Shown here piece by piece: positions 54,978 through 63,729 of a DNA stretch of 64,000 nucleotides. A model generated the notes under the pieces. That model worked only from the letters and a program-made list of their open reading frames with translations. It was not told the origin of the DNA and did no database searches. The position numbers and the translations under genes are program-made. Origin of the DNA: Mycobacterium sp. PS03-16 (GTDB lineage: Bacteria > Actinomycetota > Actinomycetes > Mycobacteriales > Mycobacteriaceae); assembly GCF_004570325.1 (NCBI RefSeq), contig NZ_SPQO01000005.1, positions 176,578 to 240,577 of the forward strand, given 5' to 3'. How positions within the stretch are numbered: position 1 is the stretch's first letter; the number at the start of each line of letters is the position of its first letter.

Positions 54978-57805
54978 GCCTTCTTGGCCGCCCGCTTCGC
55001 CGGGGCCTTCTTCGCGACGGTCTTCTTCGCGGCCTTCTTGGCCGGCGCCTTCTTTTTCACCGGACCCCGCGCGCGCCGGTCGGCCAGCAGCTCCGAGGCA
55101 CGCTCGTCGGTGATGGACATGACGTCGTCGCCCTTGCGCAGGCTGGCGTTGGTCTCCCCGTCGGTGACATAGGGGCCGAACCGGCCGTCCTTGATCACCA
55201 TCGGCTTACCCGACGCCGGGTCGGTGCCCAGCTCGCGCAGCGGCGGCGCCGCGGCGGCCTGGCGGCCGCGCCGTTTCGGTTCGGCGTAGATCTTGAGCGC
55301 CTCGTCGAGCGTGACCGTGAACATCTGCTCTTCGGTGGCCAACGACCGGGAATCCGTGCCGCGCTTGAGGTAGGGCCCGTAGCGACCGTTCTGCGCGGTG
55401 ATCTCCTCACCGGAATTCGGGTCGACCCCGACCACCCGCGGCAGCGACAGCAGCTTCAGGGCGTCCTCGAGCGTGACCGTCTCCAGATCCATGCTGCGCA
55501 ACAGACTTCCGGTGCGCGGCTTGGGCCCCGTCGGCTTCTTGCCCTTCTTGGCGCCGCTGCCCGCAGTGCCATCGTCGGGGTCCTCCGACGCAGGTTCGGG
55601 CAGCACCTCGGTGACGTACGGCCCGTACCGCCCGTCCTTGGCGACGATCTCGTGCCCGGTCTCCGGGTCGACACCCAGCGAACGGCCCTCTTGCGGTGTG
55701 GCGAACAGCTTTTCGGCGAGTTCGAGCGTCAACTCGTCGGGAGTCAGCTCGTCTTTGAGGTTGGCCCGCTGGGGGGTGGGCTCGCCGTCGTCGCCGACGA
55801 CCATCCGCTCCAGATACGGCCCGTTGCGGCCGACGCGCACATTGATGGCACGGCCTTCGGAATCGTCGAACAGCTTGATGGAGTTGACTTCTCGCGCGTC
55901 GATCTCTTCGAGGTTGACGCCGACGAGCTTCTTGAGCCCGCCCGACCGGGCGATCGAGTCCTCGACGCCGTGCTCGCCACCGAAGTAGAAATTGGACAGC
56001 CAGTTGGTGCGCCGCTCGTGACCGGCGGCGATCTCGTCGAGCTCGTCCTCCATCGCCGCGGTGAACCCGTAGTCGACCAGGCGGCCGAAATGCTGTTCCA
56101 GCAATCCGATCACCGCGAACGCCACCCACGAGGGCACCAGCGCGCTGCCCTTCTTGTGGACATAGCCGCGGTCCTGGATGGTCTTGATGATCGAGCTGTA
56201 CGTCGAGGGCCGGCCGATGCCGAGGTCTTCGAGCGCCTTGATCAGCGACGCCTCGGTGTAGCGGGCCGGTGGGCTGGTCTGGTGCCCGTCCGGGGTGAGT
56301 TCCCTGGCGTCGACGCGCTGACCCTGCGTGAGGTTCGGCAGCCGGCTCTCGGCGTCGTCGGCCTGCCCGCCGGCGAGCTCGTCGATGCTCTCGACGTAGG
56401 CCTTGAGGAAACCGGCGAACGTGATGGTGCGGCCGCTGGCCGAGAACACCACCTGCTCGCCGGACGCCGCCGCGCCGCCGATCCGCAGCGACAGGGTGGT
56501 GCCGCGCGCGTCGGCCATCTGGGAGGCGACCGTGCGCTGCCAGATCAGCTCGTAGAGCCGGAACTCGTCGGTGTCGAGCTGGGCGTGCAGCTGGCCCGGC
56601 GTCTGGAACACGTCCCCGGCGGGCCGGATCGCCTCGTGCGCCTCCTGGGCGTTCTTCACCTTGCGGGTGTACTGACGCGGCGACGGGTGCACGTACTCCT
56701 CGCCGTAGAGCTGCCGGGCCTGATTGCGGGCGGCATCAACAGCGCTGGCCGACAAAGTGGTCGAGTCGGTACGCATGTAGGTGATGTAGCCGTTCTCGTA
56801 GAGCCGCTGCGCGATGCTCATCGTGCGCTCCGAGGAGAACCGCAGTTTGCGGCCGGCCTCCTGCTGCAGCGTCGAGGTCATGAACGGCGGGTACGGCTTG
56901 CGGGTGTAGGGCTTCTGCTCGACCGACGACACCGACAGCTGCGCCCCGCGCAGACCGGTCGCCAGCGCGTTCGCGCCGGCCTCGTCGAGGACCAGCACCT
57001 CGTCGGGCCTGCGGACCTGCCCGAGGGAGTCGAAGTCGCGCCCGGTGGCCACCCGGCGTCCGTCGACGCTGTTGAGCTTCGCGGTGAACGTGGGCGGGCT
57101 GGCCTGCTCATCGGAGACGCTGGCGTCCAGCAGCGCGCTGACGTCCCAGTAGCCGGCGCTGCGGAACGCCATGCGCTCGCGTTCCCGCTGCACGATGATG
57201 CGGGTCGCCACCGACTGCACCCGGCCCGCCGACAGCTTCGGCGCGACCTTCTTCCACAGCACGGGGCTGACCTCGTACCCGTACAGCCGGTCGAGGATGC
57301 GGCGGGTCTCCTGCGCGTCGACCAGCGCGTTGTCCAGGTCGCGGGGGTGCTCGGCGGCGTTGCGGATCGCGGGCTCGGTGATCTCGTGGAACACCATCCG
57401 CTTGACCGGCACGCGCGGTTTGAGCGTCTCGAGCAGGTGCCAGGCGATGGCCTCACCCTCACGGTCGCCGTCCGTCGCGAGATACAGCTCGTCAACCCCC
57501 TTAAGGAGGTCCTTGAGTTCCGATACCGTGTTCTTCTTGTCGGGGCTGACGATGTAGAGCGGTTCGAAGCCCTCGTCGACGTTGACGCCGAGGCGCGCCC
57601 ACGGTTCGGATTTGTACTTGGCCGGCACGTCGGCGGCCGCCCGCGGCAGGTCACGGATGTGCCCGCGGGAGGACTCGACGATGTAATTGGAGCCCAGATA
57701 TCCGGCGATTTTGCGCGCCTTGGTCGGCGACTCGACAATGACGAGTCGCCGCACGCTACCGTTTCCGCTCCCGCGGCTACCGTCAGCCAACTGGTCCAGC
57801 TCCAC
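54974..57805 (-). CDS. topA: DNA topoisomerase I
   Basis: 943 residues. Type IA enzyme that removes negative supercoils. TOPRIM domain L-V-I-V-E-S-P-T-K-A-R-K (about 21) and D-G-D-R-E-G-E-A-I-A-W (about 113); catalytic Tyr in Y-I-T-Y-M-R-T-D-S-T-T (about 343). The C-terminus has four repeated topo-C modules, each with G-R-(F/Y)-G-P-Y-(V/L), in place of zinc fingers, then a Lys/Ala tail (A-K-K-A-A-K-K repeats) for DNA contact, as in other mycobacteria. The GTG at 57805 gives the expected length. Confidence 0.97.
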   Translation of the reverse strand: MELDQLADGSRGSGNGSVRRLVIVESPTKARKIAGYLGSNYIVESSRGHIRDLPRAAADVPAKYKSEPWARLGVNVDEGFEPLYIVSPDKKNTVSELKDLLKGVDELYLATDGDREGEAIAWHLLETLKPRVPVKRMVFHEITEPAIRNAAEHPRDLDNALVDAQETRRILDRLYGYEVSPVLWKKVAPKLSAGRVQSVATRIIVQRERERMAFRSAGYWDVSALLDASVSDEQASPPTFTAKLNSVDGRRVATGRDFDSLGQVRRPDEVLVLDEAGANALATGLRGAQLSVSSVEQKPYTRKPYPPFMTSTLQQEAGRKLRFSSERTMSIAQRLYENGYITYMRTDSTTLSASAVDAARNQARQLYGEEYVHPSPRQYTRKVKNAQEAHEAIRPAGDVFQTPGQLHAQLDTDEFRLYELIWQRTVASQMADARGTTLSLRIGGAAASGEQVVFSASGRTITFAGFLKAYVESIDELAGGQADDAESRLPNLTQGQRVDARELTPDGHQTSPPARYTEASLIKALEDLGIGRPSTYSSIIKTIQDRGYVHKKGSALVPSWVAFAVIGLLEQHFGRLVDYGFTAAMEDELDEIAAGHERRTNWLSNFYFGGEHGVEDSIARSGGLKKLVGVNLEEIDAREVNSIKLFDDSEGRAINVRVGRNGPYLERMVVGDDGEPTPQRANLKDELTPDELTLELAEKLFATPQEGRSLGVDPETGHEIVAKDGRYGPYVTEVLPEPASEDPDDGTAGSGAKKGKKPTGPKPRTGSLLRSMDLETVTLEDALKLLSLPRVVGVDPNSGEEITAQNGRYGPYLKRGTDSRSLATEEQMFTVTLDEALKIYAEPKRRGRQAAAAPPLRELGTDPASGKPMVIKDGRFGPYVTDGETNASLRKGDDVMSITDERASELLADRRARGPVKKKAPAKKAAKKTVAKKAPAKRAAKKA

Positions 57806-57911
57806 TTCTCAAGTTGCCGTTCAGCGCCGGATAACTGTCGTCGACGCCTGCCGGCACCTGACAATTTCGCACCCTACGCGGACCGACGCAAACTGACCCC
57901 CTCGTCACGGG

Positions 57912-58505
57912 TCAGTCGCTACGGGGCCATTGTGACAACGCCTCGGACCGCTCGGGTGGTTCCCCCACCGTCTCTACCAGGCGTGTCAGCCGTCGGCGGC
58001 CACTGATCCGCAACGCCGGCCGCGACCCCCTGGTACCGATCAGAGTAGGTGCGATTCCCACCCGCATCATCGCCGACGCCAGTGGCGAATGGGTGTCGGG
58101 GGCGTGTGGGTCGAGCCCGAGGAGGTAGCCGTTGGGCTCGCGGGCACCCGCCGCCAACGTCCACGCCCGCAGTTCGCGGGGACCGGGCAACCACTGCGAC
58201 GGGACGGTCTTGACCGCACCGCGGGTCCACTCGGCCGCGATCGCGACCAGCCGGGGTTCCACACCGGTGCGCACCAGCGGGGTGTTCTCGTCGGTCCGGG
58301 AGATCTCCGGCCGCAGTCCGGCGTCGGTGATCATCTCCGCGAGCGCCTCGGCCCGCCACAGATCGTCGACCACGACCGACAGCCGGGCGCCCTGGTCCCG
58401 GCCGCTGCCCACCAGCACCACCTGACCGGGCGCGGCGAGCAGCCCGGTGAGGTCGGCGACGGCGGGCGGGACCGCGTCGGCCGAGAAGAAGGACAGCTGG
58501 CTCAC
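57912..58505 (-). CDS. conserved hypothetical protein (Rv3647c-like)
   Basis: 197 residues, soluble, mixed alpha/beta, no known motif. Begins V-S-Q-L-S-F-F-S-A-D-A-V-P-P with a hydrophobic strand V-V-L-V-G-S-G, then R-L-S-V-V-V-D-D-L-W-R-A. The last part G-R-R-R-L-T-R-L-V-E resembles nothing I recognise. GTG start 58505; ribosome site poor. Found next to topA across mycobacteria, which speaks for a real gene. Function unknown. Confidence 0.8.
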   Translation of the reverse strand: MSQLSFFSADAVPPAVADLTGLLAAPGQVVLVGSGRDQGARLSVVVDDLWRAEALAEMITDAGLRPEISRTDENTPLVRTGVEPRLVAIAAEWTRGAVKTVPSQWLPGPRELRAWTLAAGAREPNGYLLGLDPHAPDTHSPLASAMMRVGIAPTLIGTRGSRPALRISGRRRLTRLVETVGEPPERSEALSQWPRSD

Positions 58506-58607
58506 GGGTCGACAGTAAGCCAGTCCGCAGCCCCGGACGGAGCGCCGCCCGCGACGGCGGGTTGAAATGTGACCTCGGCTCCGACCCGACGCTCGGCCCC
58601 GGATACG

Positions 58608-58653
58608 ACAACACCCCCGGCGATCCGTGGTGACGAACCGGCGGGGGTGTTGT
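58608..58653 (-). terminator. cspA terminator hairpin
   Basis: Perfect 12-bp arms acaacacccccg (58608-58619) and cgggggtgttgt (58642-58653) with a 22-nt loop, 14 bp after the cspA stop. Downstream on the minus strand runs CGTATCC rather than a U-tract, so it is a tract-less actinobacterial type. Confidence 0.7.
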
Positions 58654-58667
58654 GTGAGTTCGCTGTA

Positions 58668-58871
58668 CTAGATGGTGCGCACACCCGTAGCTTGCGGCCC
58701 CTTGGGGCTCTGGCCGACCTCGAACTCGACCTTCTGGTTCTCCTCCAGGGTGCGGAAGCCGCTGCCCTGAATCTCCGTGTAGTGGACAAACACGTCAGCG
58801 GAGCCGTCTTCGGGGGCGATGAAGCCGAACCCCTTCTCCGCGTTGAACCACTTCACAGTTCCCTGTGGCAT
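58668..58871 (-). CDS. cspA: cold-shock protein
   Basis: 67 residues. RNA chaperone of the CSD/OB-fold family. RNP1 K-G-F-G-F-I (about 13-18) and RNP2 V-F-V-H-Y (about 27-31) are complete, with the start [10 protein letters not shown]. The ATG at 58871 gives the family length; AGGAA abuts it and a purine-rich A/G stretch lies just upstream. An in-frame earlier start (58946) would add 25 basic residues and is unlikely. Followed by a strong hairpin terminator, so monocistronic. Confidence 0.96.
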   Translation of the reverse strand: MPQGTVKWFNAEKGFGFIAPEDGSADVFVHYTEIQGSGFRTLEENQKVEFEVGQSPKGPQATGVRTI

Positions 58872-58985
58872 TTCCTGTTGTTTCCTTTTCTTCTTCTCCG
58901 GGTGCGGTCCACCGTTTCGGTACACCGGGCCCGTTCCGACCGCCATCCTTCGTGGAGTCGTCGGAACTCGACCCGACCTACAACC

Positions 58986-59022
58986 CTCGCAGGAACCGCG
59001 ATCGCAACGTCGATCCTGCGAG
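58986..59022 (-). other. stem-loop in the cspA upstream region
   Basis: Perfect 9-bp inverted repeat CTCGCAGGA / TCCTGCGAG with a 19-nt loop that itself holds GCGATCGC. It starts 115 bp upstream of the cspA ATG, where a cold-shock leader would be. TTGACT (59064-59059) upstream may be a -35 box. The rest of the 58872-59179 spacer shows no gene. Confidence 0.5.
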
Positions 59023-59179
59023 TGCTAGTACACGAACACAGAAGCTGCGACCGCGCTAAGTCAACCACGTTCAGCGCTGGTGCGACAGTCTCGGCTCGGT
59101 TCCGTTGGGGAACAATTCACCTGTGTGGTGACGCCCGGCCCGGGTGCACCGTTACGGGCGTGTTTCGGAGAGGTCAGAC

Positions 59180-61504
59180 GTGTCGGATTTCGGCCGCGAG
59201 CTGCTGGCTTGCGCGGTGGCGGGCGTAGGCGCCGACGAGCATCCGCTGCGCCACGTCGCCGACCTGCCGCCCCGGCGCGGGCAACCCCGGCCGTGGCCGC
59301 AGTGGGCCGACCCAGATGTGGTGCGCGCATTCGTTGATCGGGGCGTGCAGGCGCCATGGTCCCACCAGCGGGTGGCGGCCGATCTGGCGCACGACGGCCG
59401 GCACGTCGTGCTGTCCACCGGGACGGCGTCGGGCAAGTCGCTGGCCTATCAACTGCCGATCCTGTCGGCCATGGCGACCGAGCCACGGACGCGCGCACTG
59501 TATCTCTCACCGACCAAGGCCCTCGGCCACGATCAGCTGCGCACCGTGCAAGCCCTCACCGAGGCGGTGCCCGCGCTGCGCGATGTCGCCCCGGCGTCCT
59601 ACGACGGGGACAGCCCCACCGACGTCCGCCGCTTCGCCAGGGAGCGGTCGCGCTGGATCTTCTCCAACCCGGACATGATCCACCTGTCGCTGCTGCGCAA
59701 CCACGCCCGGTGGGCGGTGTTCCTGCGCCACCTCAAGTTCATCGTCGTCGACGAATGCCACTACTATCGCGGCATATTCGGCTCGAACGTCGCGCTCGTG
59801 CTGCGTCGGCTGCTGCGGCTGTGCGCCCGCTACTCGGCCGGCGCCGGGCCGACGGTCGTGTTCGCCAGCGCCACCACCTCCTCTCCGGCGATGACCGCGT
59901 CGGAACTGATCGGCCAGACCGTCACCGAGGTGACCGACGACGGCTCCCCGCAGGGTGCGCGCACCGTGGCGCTGTGGGAACCGGCGCTGCTGAGCGAGCT
60001 GGTCGGCGAGAACGGCGCCCCCGTACGGCGATCCGCCGGCGCCGAGGCCGCGCGGGTGATGGCCGACCTGGTCGCCGAGGGGGCGCGCACGCTGACCTTC
60101 GTGCGGTCCCGCCGCGGCGCCGAGCTCACCGCGCTGAGCGCGCGCGCCCGCCTCGAGGAGGTCTCGCCCGAACTCGTGGAGCAGGTGGCGTCCTACCGCG
60201 CCGGCTACCTGGCCGAGGACCGCCGCGCGCTGGAACGCGCGCTGTCCGAGGGGCATCTGCGCGGGATGGCCACCACCAACGCCCTCGAACTCGGCGTCGA
60301 CATCGCCGGTCTCGACGCCGTCGTGATGGCCGGGTTCCCGGGGACGGTCGCATCGTTCTGGCAGCAGGCGGGCCGCTCGGGTCGCCGGGGCCAGGGCGCG
60401 CTGATCGTGCTGGTCGCCCGGGACGATCCGCTCGACACCTATCTGGTGCACCATCCCGGTGCGCTGCTGGACAAACCGATCGAGCGGGTGGTGATCGACC
60501 CGGCCAACCCGTACGTGCTCGGCCCGCAATTGCTCTGCGCAGCAGCCGAATTGCCCTTGACCGCGGCCGAGGTACGGCAGTGGGGCGCCGAGGACGTGGC
60601 CGAGGCGCTGGTCGACGACGGCCTGCTGCGGCGGCGGGCAGGCGGCTACTTCCCCGCCCCGGGGCTCGACCCGCATCCGGCGGTCGACATCCGCGGAGGC
60701 AGCGGCGGCCAGATCGCGATCCTGGAGAGCGACACCGGCCGCATGCTCGGCAACGCCAACGTCGGACAGGCCGCGGCGTCGGTGCACCCGGGCGCGGTGT
60801 ACCTGCACCAGGGCGAGAGTTACGTCGTCGACTCCCTGTCCTTCGAGGACGGGGTGGCGTTCGTGCACGCCGAGGACCCCGGCTACACCACCTTCGCCCG
60901 GGAACTGACCGACATCTCGGTGACCGGGCCGGGTGAGCGGGAGACATTCGGGCCGGTGACCGTCGGGCTGGTCCCGGTGACGGTGACCAACACCGTGGTC
61001 GGCTACCTGCGGCGCACCCTGGGCGGGGAGGTCATCGACTTCACCGAACTCGACATGCCGCCGCGCACCCTGGACACGATGGCGGTGATGTGCACGATCA
61101 CACCGGAAGCGTTGCAGCACAACGACATCGATGTGCTGCGCTGGCCCGGCTCGCTGCACGCGGCCGAACACGCCGCAATCGGGTTGCTGCCGCTGGTGGC
61201 CAGTTGCGACCGCGGCGACATCGGTGGGGTCTCGACGGCGGTCGGCCCCGAGGACGGGTTGCCGACGATCTTCGTCTACGACGGGCATCCGGGCGGGGCC
61301 GGCTTCTCCGCTCGAGGTTTCCAGCAGATCCGCACCTGGTGGGCGGCCACCGCCGCGGCGATCGAGGCGTGCGAATGCCCGGCCGGGTGCCCGTCGTGCG
61401 TGCAGTCACCGAAGTGCGGCAACGGGAACGATCCGCTGGACAAAGCGGGGGCGGTGGCGGTGCTGCGCCTGGTGCTCGGCGAGCTGGGCAACGACCGCGG
61501 CTGA
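59180..61504 (+). CDS. DEAD/DEAH-box helicase of the MrfA type (Rv3649-like)
   Basis: 774 residues. Helicase motifs: I S-T-G-T-A-S-G-K-S (about 85), II V-V-D-E-C-H (DECH, about 190), III F-A-S-A-T, V G-V-D-I-A-G-L-D, VI Q-Q-A-G-R-S-G-R-R-G. A unique region follows, then four clustered cysteines C-E-C-P-A-G-C-P-S-C-V-Q-S-P-K-C-G-N-G-N (about 745-760), the zinc site of MrfA-like enzymes. MrfA works with MrfB in mitomycin-type DNA repair in Bacillus; no mrfB is adjacent. GTG start 59180 with GGAGAGG about 11 bases before. Confidence 0.92.
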   Translation: MSDFGRELLACAVAGVGADEHPLRHVADLPPRRGQPRPWPQWADPDVVRAFVDRGVQAPWSHQRVAADLAHDGRHVVLSTGTASGKSLAYQLPILSAMATEPRTRALYLSPTKALGHDQLRTVQALTEAVPALRDVAPASYDGDSPTDVRRFARERSRWIFSNPDMIHLSLLRNHARWAVFLRHLKFIVVDECHYYRGIFGSNVALVLRRLLRLCARYSAGAGPTVVFASATTSSPAMTASELIGQTVTEVTDDGSPQGARTVALWEPALLSELVGENGAPVRRSAGAEAARVMADLVAEGARTLTFVRSRRGAELTALSARARLEEVSPELVEQVASYRAGYLAEDRRALERALSEGHLRGMATTNALELGVDIAGLDAVVMAGFPGTVASFWQQAGRSGRRGQGALIVLVARDDPLDTYLVHHPGALLDKPIERVVIDPANPYVLGPQLLCAAAELPLTAAEVRQWGAEDVAEALVDDGLLRRRAGGYFPAPGLDPHPAVDIRGGSGGQIAILESDTGRMLGNANVGQAAASVHPGAVYLHQGESYVVDSLSFEDGVAFVHAEDPGYTTFARELTDISVTGPGERETFGPVTVGLVPVTVTNTVVGYLRRTLGGEVIDFTELDMPPRTLDTMAVMCTITPEALQHNDIDVLRWPGSLHAAEHAAIGLLPLVASCDRGDIGGVSTAVGPEDGLPTIFVYDGHPGGAGFSARGFQQIRTWWAATAAAIEACECPAGCPSCVQSPKCGNGNDPLDKAGAVAVLRLVLGELGNDRG

Positions 61505-61780
61505 CCGGTGAGTGCGACCGACCCCTCGACGGTCGACTCCCCGCACGGCACTGCCGGACGCCCAGCACACAGACGTTGCGGAGAACGGTCGGACAACGCG
61601 ATCCGTTCCCTCTCCCGTGAGGGGAGACGCGCACGCAAAGTACCTCGTCACAGAACATGCCCGCAACTCGAACGAACCTGGTCACGACCTCTATGACCGG
61701 GCGGGCGGGGCGGTTGTGCACGGAATCCGCAGCCCGGTTTCCGGGGTCCGGCGGTGGGGGCCGCCGGTAAAATGGCGCAC
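61505..61780. other. gene-free spacer with -10 box
   Basis: 276 bp without a credible gene. TAAAAT (61768-61773) ends seven bases before the next ATG, predicting a leaderless transcript for the Rv3651-like gene. In M. tuberculosis a PE gene occupies this gap; no PE-like sequence is seen here. Confidence 0.5.
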
Positions 61781-62812
61781 ATGAGCCACGACTGGCTACT
61801 CGTGGAGACACTCGGTAGTGAGCCCGTCGTCGTCGCGCGCGGTGTGCAGACCAAGAACATGGTTCCTGTCAGCGCGCTCCTGCGGCGCAACCCGCACCTG
61901 ATGGCCGTGCAGACCGCCATCGCCGAGACCGTCCGGGCCGGGCACGGGCTGTCGAGCATCACGCCGAAGAACGACCGCGTGATCCGTACCGAGGTGGTGC
62001 AGATGACCGACGGCCGCATCCACGGGGTGCACGTCTGGATCGGGCCGCCCGATACCGAACCCCCGGAGCGGCCGGTGCCGGGCCCGCTCGTCTGGGACCT
62101 GACCACCGGCATCGCGACCGACACCCCGCAATCCCTGGCCAACAGTGGCCGCGACCCCGACCGCGAGCAGACCCACGGCCGGTCGCTCGCCGACGATCTG
62201 CCGATGCGCGACCTCAACCCGAGTGAGGCCACGGTGTTGTCGATGGTGATCAAACCGGAAGTGGGCCAGACGTTCTGCAGCACGTGGGAGGTCACCGACC
62301 ACCGGGGTGAGTTGATCACGGTGGGCTTCAGCGCCCGCGCCGTGCTGGAACGCCAGGACGACGATTCCGAACGATTGATCTGCCGGGCGATGAACTGGCG
62401 GGCCGAGCGGGACGGTCCGGCGGTGCCGCCCGATCACCTCGCCCAGCGGATCCTCAACGGACTGGCCCAGTCCGGGGTGCACCGGGCGCTGGTCGACATC
62501 GACACGTGGAAGCTGCTCAAGTGGCTCGACGAGCCCGCCCCGTTCTACGACTGGCGCGCCAACGAGGTGCATCCCGACGACGGCATCCACCTGGCGCGGA
62601 TGATCATGGAGTTCCCCGCGGGCACCACCACCGCGATCCTGCGGATGCGCACCAGCGAGGAGACGTGGACCCCGGTGCACGTGACGATCAACCGCATCGA
62701 ACTCGCCCCGGATACGTTCGCCGGTCTGGCCTCGGTCCGGCTGCCCACTGACGAGGAACTCCGCACCGCCCAGCGATCGGCGCTGGCCGACGTGCCCGGC
62801 GCCGCGGACTGA
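61781..62812 (+). CDS. Rv3651-like protein (PAS/GAF-type fold)
   Basis: 343 residues, soluble, no signal. Starts M-S-H-D-W-L-L-V-E-T-L-G, as its mycobacterial relatives do, and runs through three ordered blocks: about 1-115, 150-230 (A-T-V-L-S-M-V-I-K-P-E) and 250-343. The family has been described with PAS/GAF-like sensory domains but has no assigned ligand or catalytic site, and none is visible. A nearby output domain is absent, so any signalling role would be through a partner. Confidence 0.85.
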   Translation: MSHDWLLVETLGSEPVVVARGVQTKNMVPVSALLRRNPHLMAVQTAIAETVRAGHGLSSITPKNDRVIRTEVVQMTDGRIHGVHVWIGPPDTEPPERPVPGPLVWDLTTGIATDTPQSLANSGRDPDREQTHGRSLADDLPMRDLNPSEATVLSMVIKPEVGQTFCSTWEVTDHRGELITVGFSARAVLERQDDDSERLICRAMNWRAERDGPAVPPDHLAQRILNGLAQSGVHRALVDIDTWKLLKWLDEPAPFYDWRANEVHPDDGIHLARMIMEFPAGTTTAILRMRTSEETWTPVHVTINRIELAPDTFAGLASVRLPTDEELRTAQRSALADVPGAAD

Positions 62813-62817
62813 CCCGC

Positions 62818-63159
62818 TCACACCGGTCCGGCGCGGGCCGCGGCGCGGGCGGGCCCCACCCCCCACGGGTCGAGGCCGACGGCGGCGTCCACCCGCACCA
62901 CCACGTCCAGGCCGGTGATGTCGCAGCCGGTCACCGCGACGCCCATTCCCGACGCCACGGCCGATGCTCGCGCGCAGGCGGTTGCGGGTCCCGACGGCAG
63001 ATGCCCGGCCGCGGCCACCGCGGCCAAGTCGGCCGCCGCCTGCGCCCGGTGCCGCGCCACGACCGCCGACCCGACCATCGCCAGCCCCGCCGTCACGATC
63101 AACACCACCGCCACGGCGGCGACCGCGAACAGGCTGGCCGACCCGGAGTCATCGCACAC
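62818..63159 (-). CDS. TadE/TadG-like secreted or pilus-associated protein (Rv3654c-like)
   Basis: 113 residues. A short N-terminus C-D-D-S-G-S-A-S precedes one hydrophobic helix (about 8-30) in pilin-like fashion, then A-R-H-R-A-Q-A-A-A-D-L-A-A-V-A-A-A, the conserved helix of Tad-type minor pilins. Cysteines (C-A-R, G-C-D) may form a disulfide outside. GTG start at 63159, 11 bp overlap with the preceding gene. M. tuberculosis Rv3654c has been reported to reach the host cell; no such trait can be seen here. Confidence 0.75.
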   Translation of the reverse strand: MCDDSGSASLFAVAAVAVVLIVTAGLAMVGSAVVARHRAQAAADLAAVAAAGHLPSGPATACARASAVASGMGVAVTGCDITGLDVVVRVDAAVGLDPWGVGPARAAARAGPV

Positions 63160-63478
63160 CGGGTTCGGCCGCCGCGACGGCGCGTGCGGCGATCTCGACG
63201 CCGGGCAGCAGGGCCGCCCGCGCGGTGACTCGCGCGACCACCAGGTCACCCTCCCAGCGGATCTCGACCGCCGCCCCGGCCGGCGCCACCCCGCGCGCGG
63301 CGGCGGTGGCACTCTGGTCCCCGCGGGCGGCCAGGCGGGCCGCCTCGCGCGCGGCGTCCAGCCAGCGCACCTGCGCAGCGATGGCCGACAAGCCGGCAAC
63401 ACACAGCGCGACGACCACCACGAGCGCCGCGATCGCGAACGCCGCCTCCGCGGTGACACCGCCGGAATCATCGCCTAC
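63149..63478 (-). CDS. TadE-like minor pilin (Rv3655c-like), start codon unclear
   Basis: About 109 residues. Pilin-like head G-D-D-S-G-G-V-T-A-E-A-A-F-A-I followed by the hydrophobic helix A-L-V-V-V-V-A-L-C-V-A-G, then R-W-L-D-A-A-R-E-A-A-R-L-A-A-R-G-D, the classic TadE helix. The reading frame has no ATG, GTG, TTG or CTG between the flp start region and the pilin head: the codon before G-D-D is GTA (63478). The first usable GTG (63421) lies inside the hydrophobic helix. A non-standard start, frameshifting from flp, or a truncated start are the options. The coordinates assume the pilin head is translated. Confidence 0.62.
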   Translation of the reverse strand, partial: VGDDSGGVTAEAAFAIAALVVVVALCVAGLSAIAAQVRWLDAAREAARLAARGDQSATAAARGVAPAGAAVEIRWEGDLVVARVTARAALLPGVEIAARAVAAAEPGVR

Positions 63479-63681
63479 ACATTGGTGTTGAGCGCCCGGC
63501 TGATGATGTTGGTCAGCGCGCTGACGATCGAATCGCCGGTCACCACGGTGTAGAGGATCGCGCCGAACGCCGCCGCGGCGATCGTGCCGATCGCGTACTC
63601 GACGGTCGACATCCCCACGTCGTCGACCGCGAGCCGGGCCAGCCGCGACCGCAATTCGTTGACCATCTCCCTGCCCGACAT
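63475..63681 (-). CDS. Flp/DUF4244-type pilin subunit (Rv3656c-like)
   Basis: 68 residues. Prepilin-peptidase site G-M-S-T-V-E-Y-A-I-G-T (Gly about 23, Glu at +5 of the mature chain), then a hydrophobic helix to about residue 48. Size and layout are those of Flp major pilins of tight-adherence pili. GGAGGA lies upstream of the ATG at 63681. Confidence 0.85.
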   Translation of the reverse strand: MSGREMVNELRSRLARLAVDDVGMSTVEYAIGTIAAAAFGAILYTVVTGDSIVSALTNIISRALNTNV

Positions 63682-63729
63682 CCCGTCCTCCTTCGTTACC
63701 GCCCGCGGACCGTCCGCGCGCGCACATCG

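Noticed and set aside
54866..58006. 1046-codon open frame antisense to topA
   Set aside because: Same reason; it crosses the adenylate cyclase/topA junction and topA itself is certain.
61505..61780. short open frames in the helicase/Rv3651 spacer
   Set aside because: No PE-type or other recognisable start, no ribosome sites, and the frames cover the promoter of the next gene.
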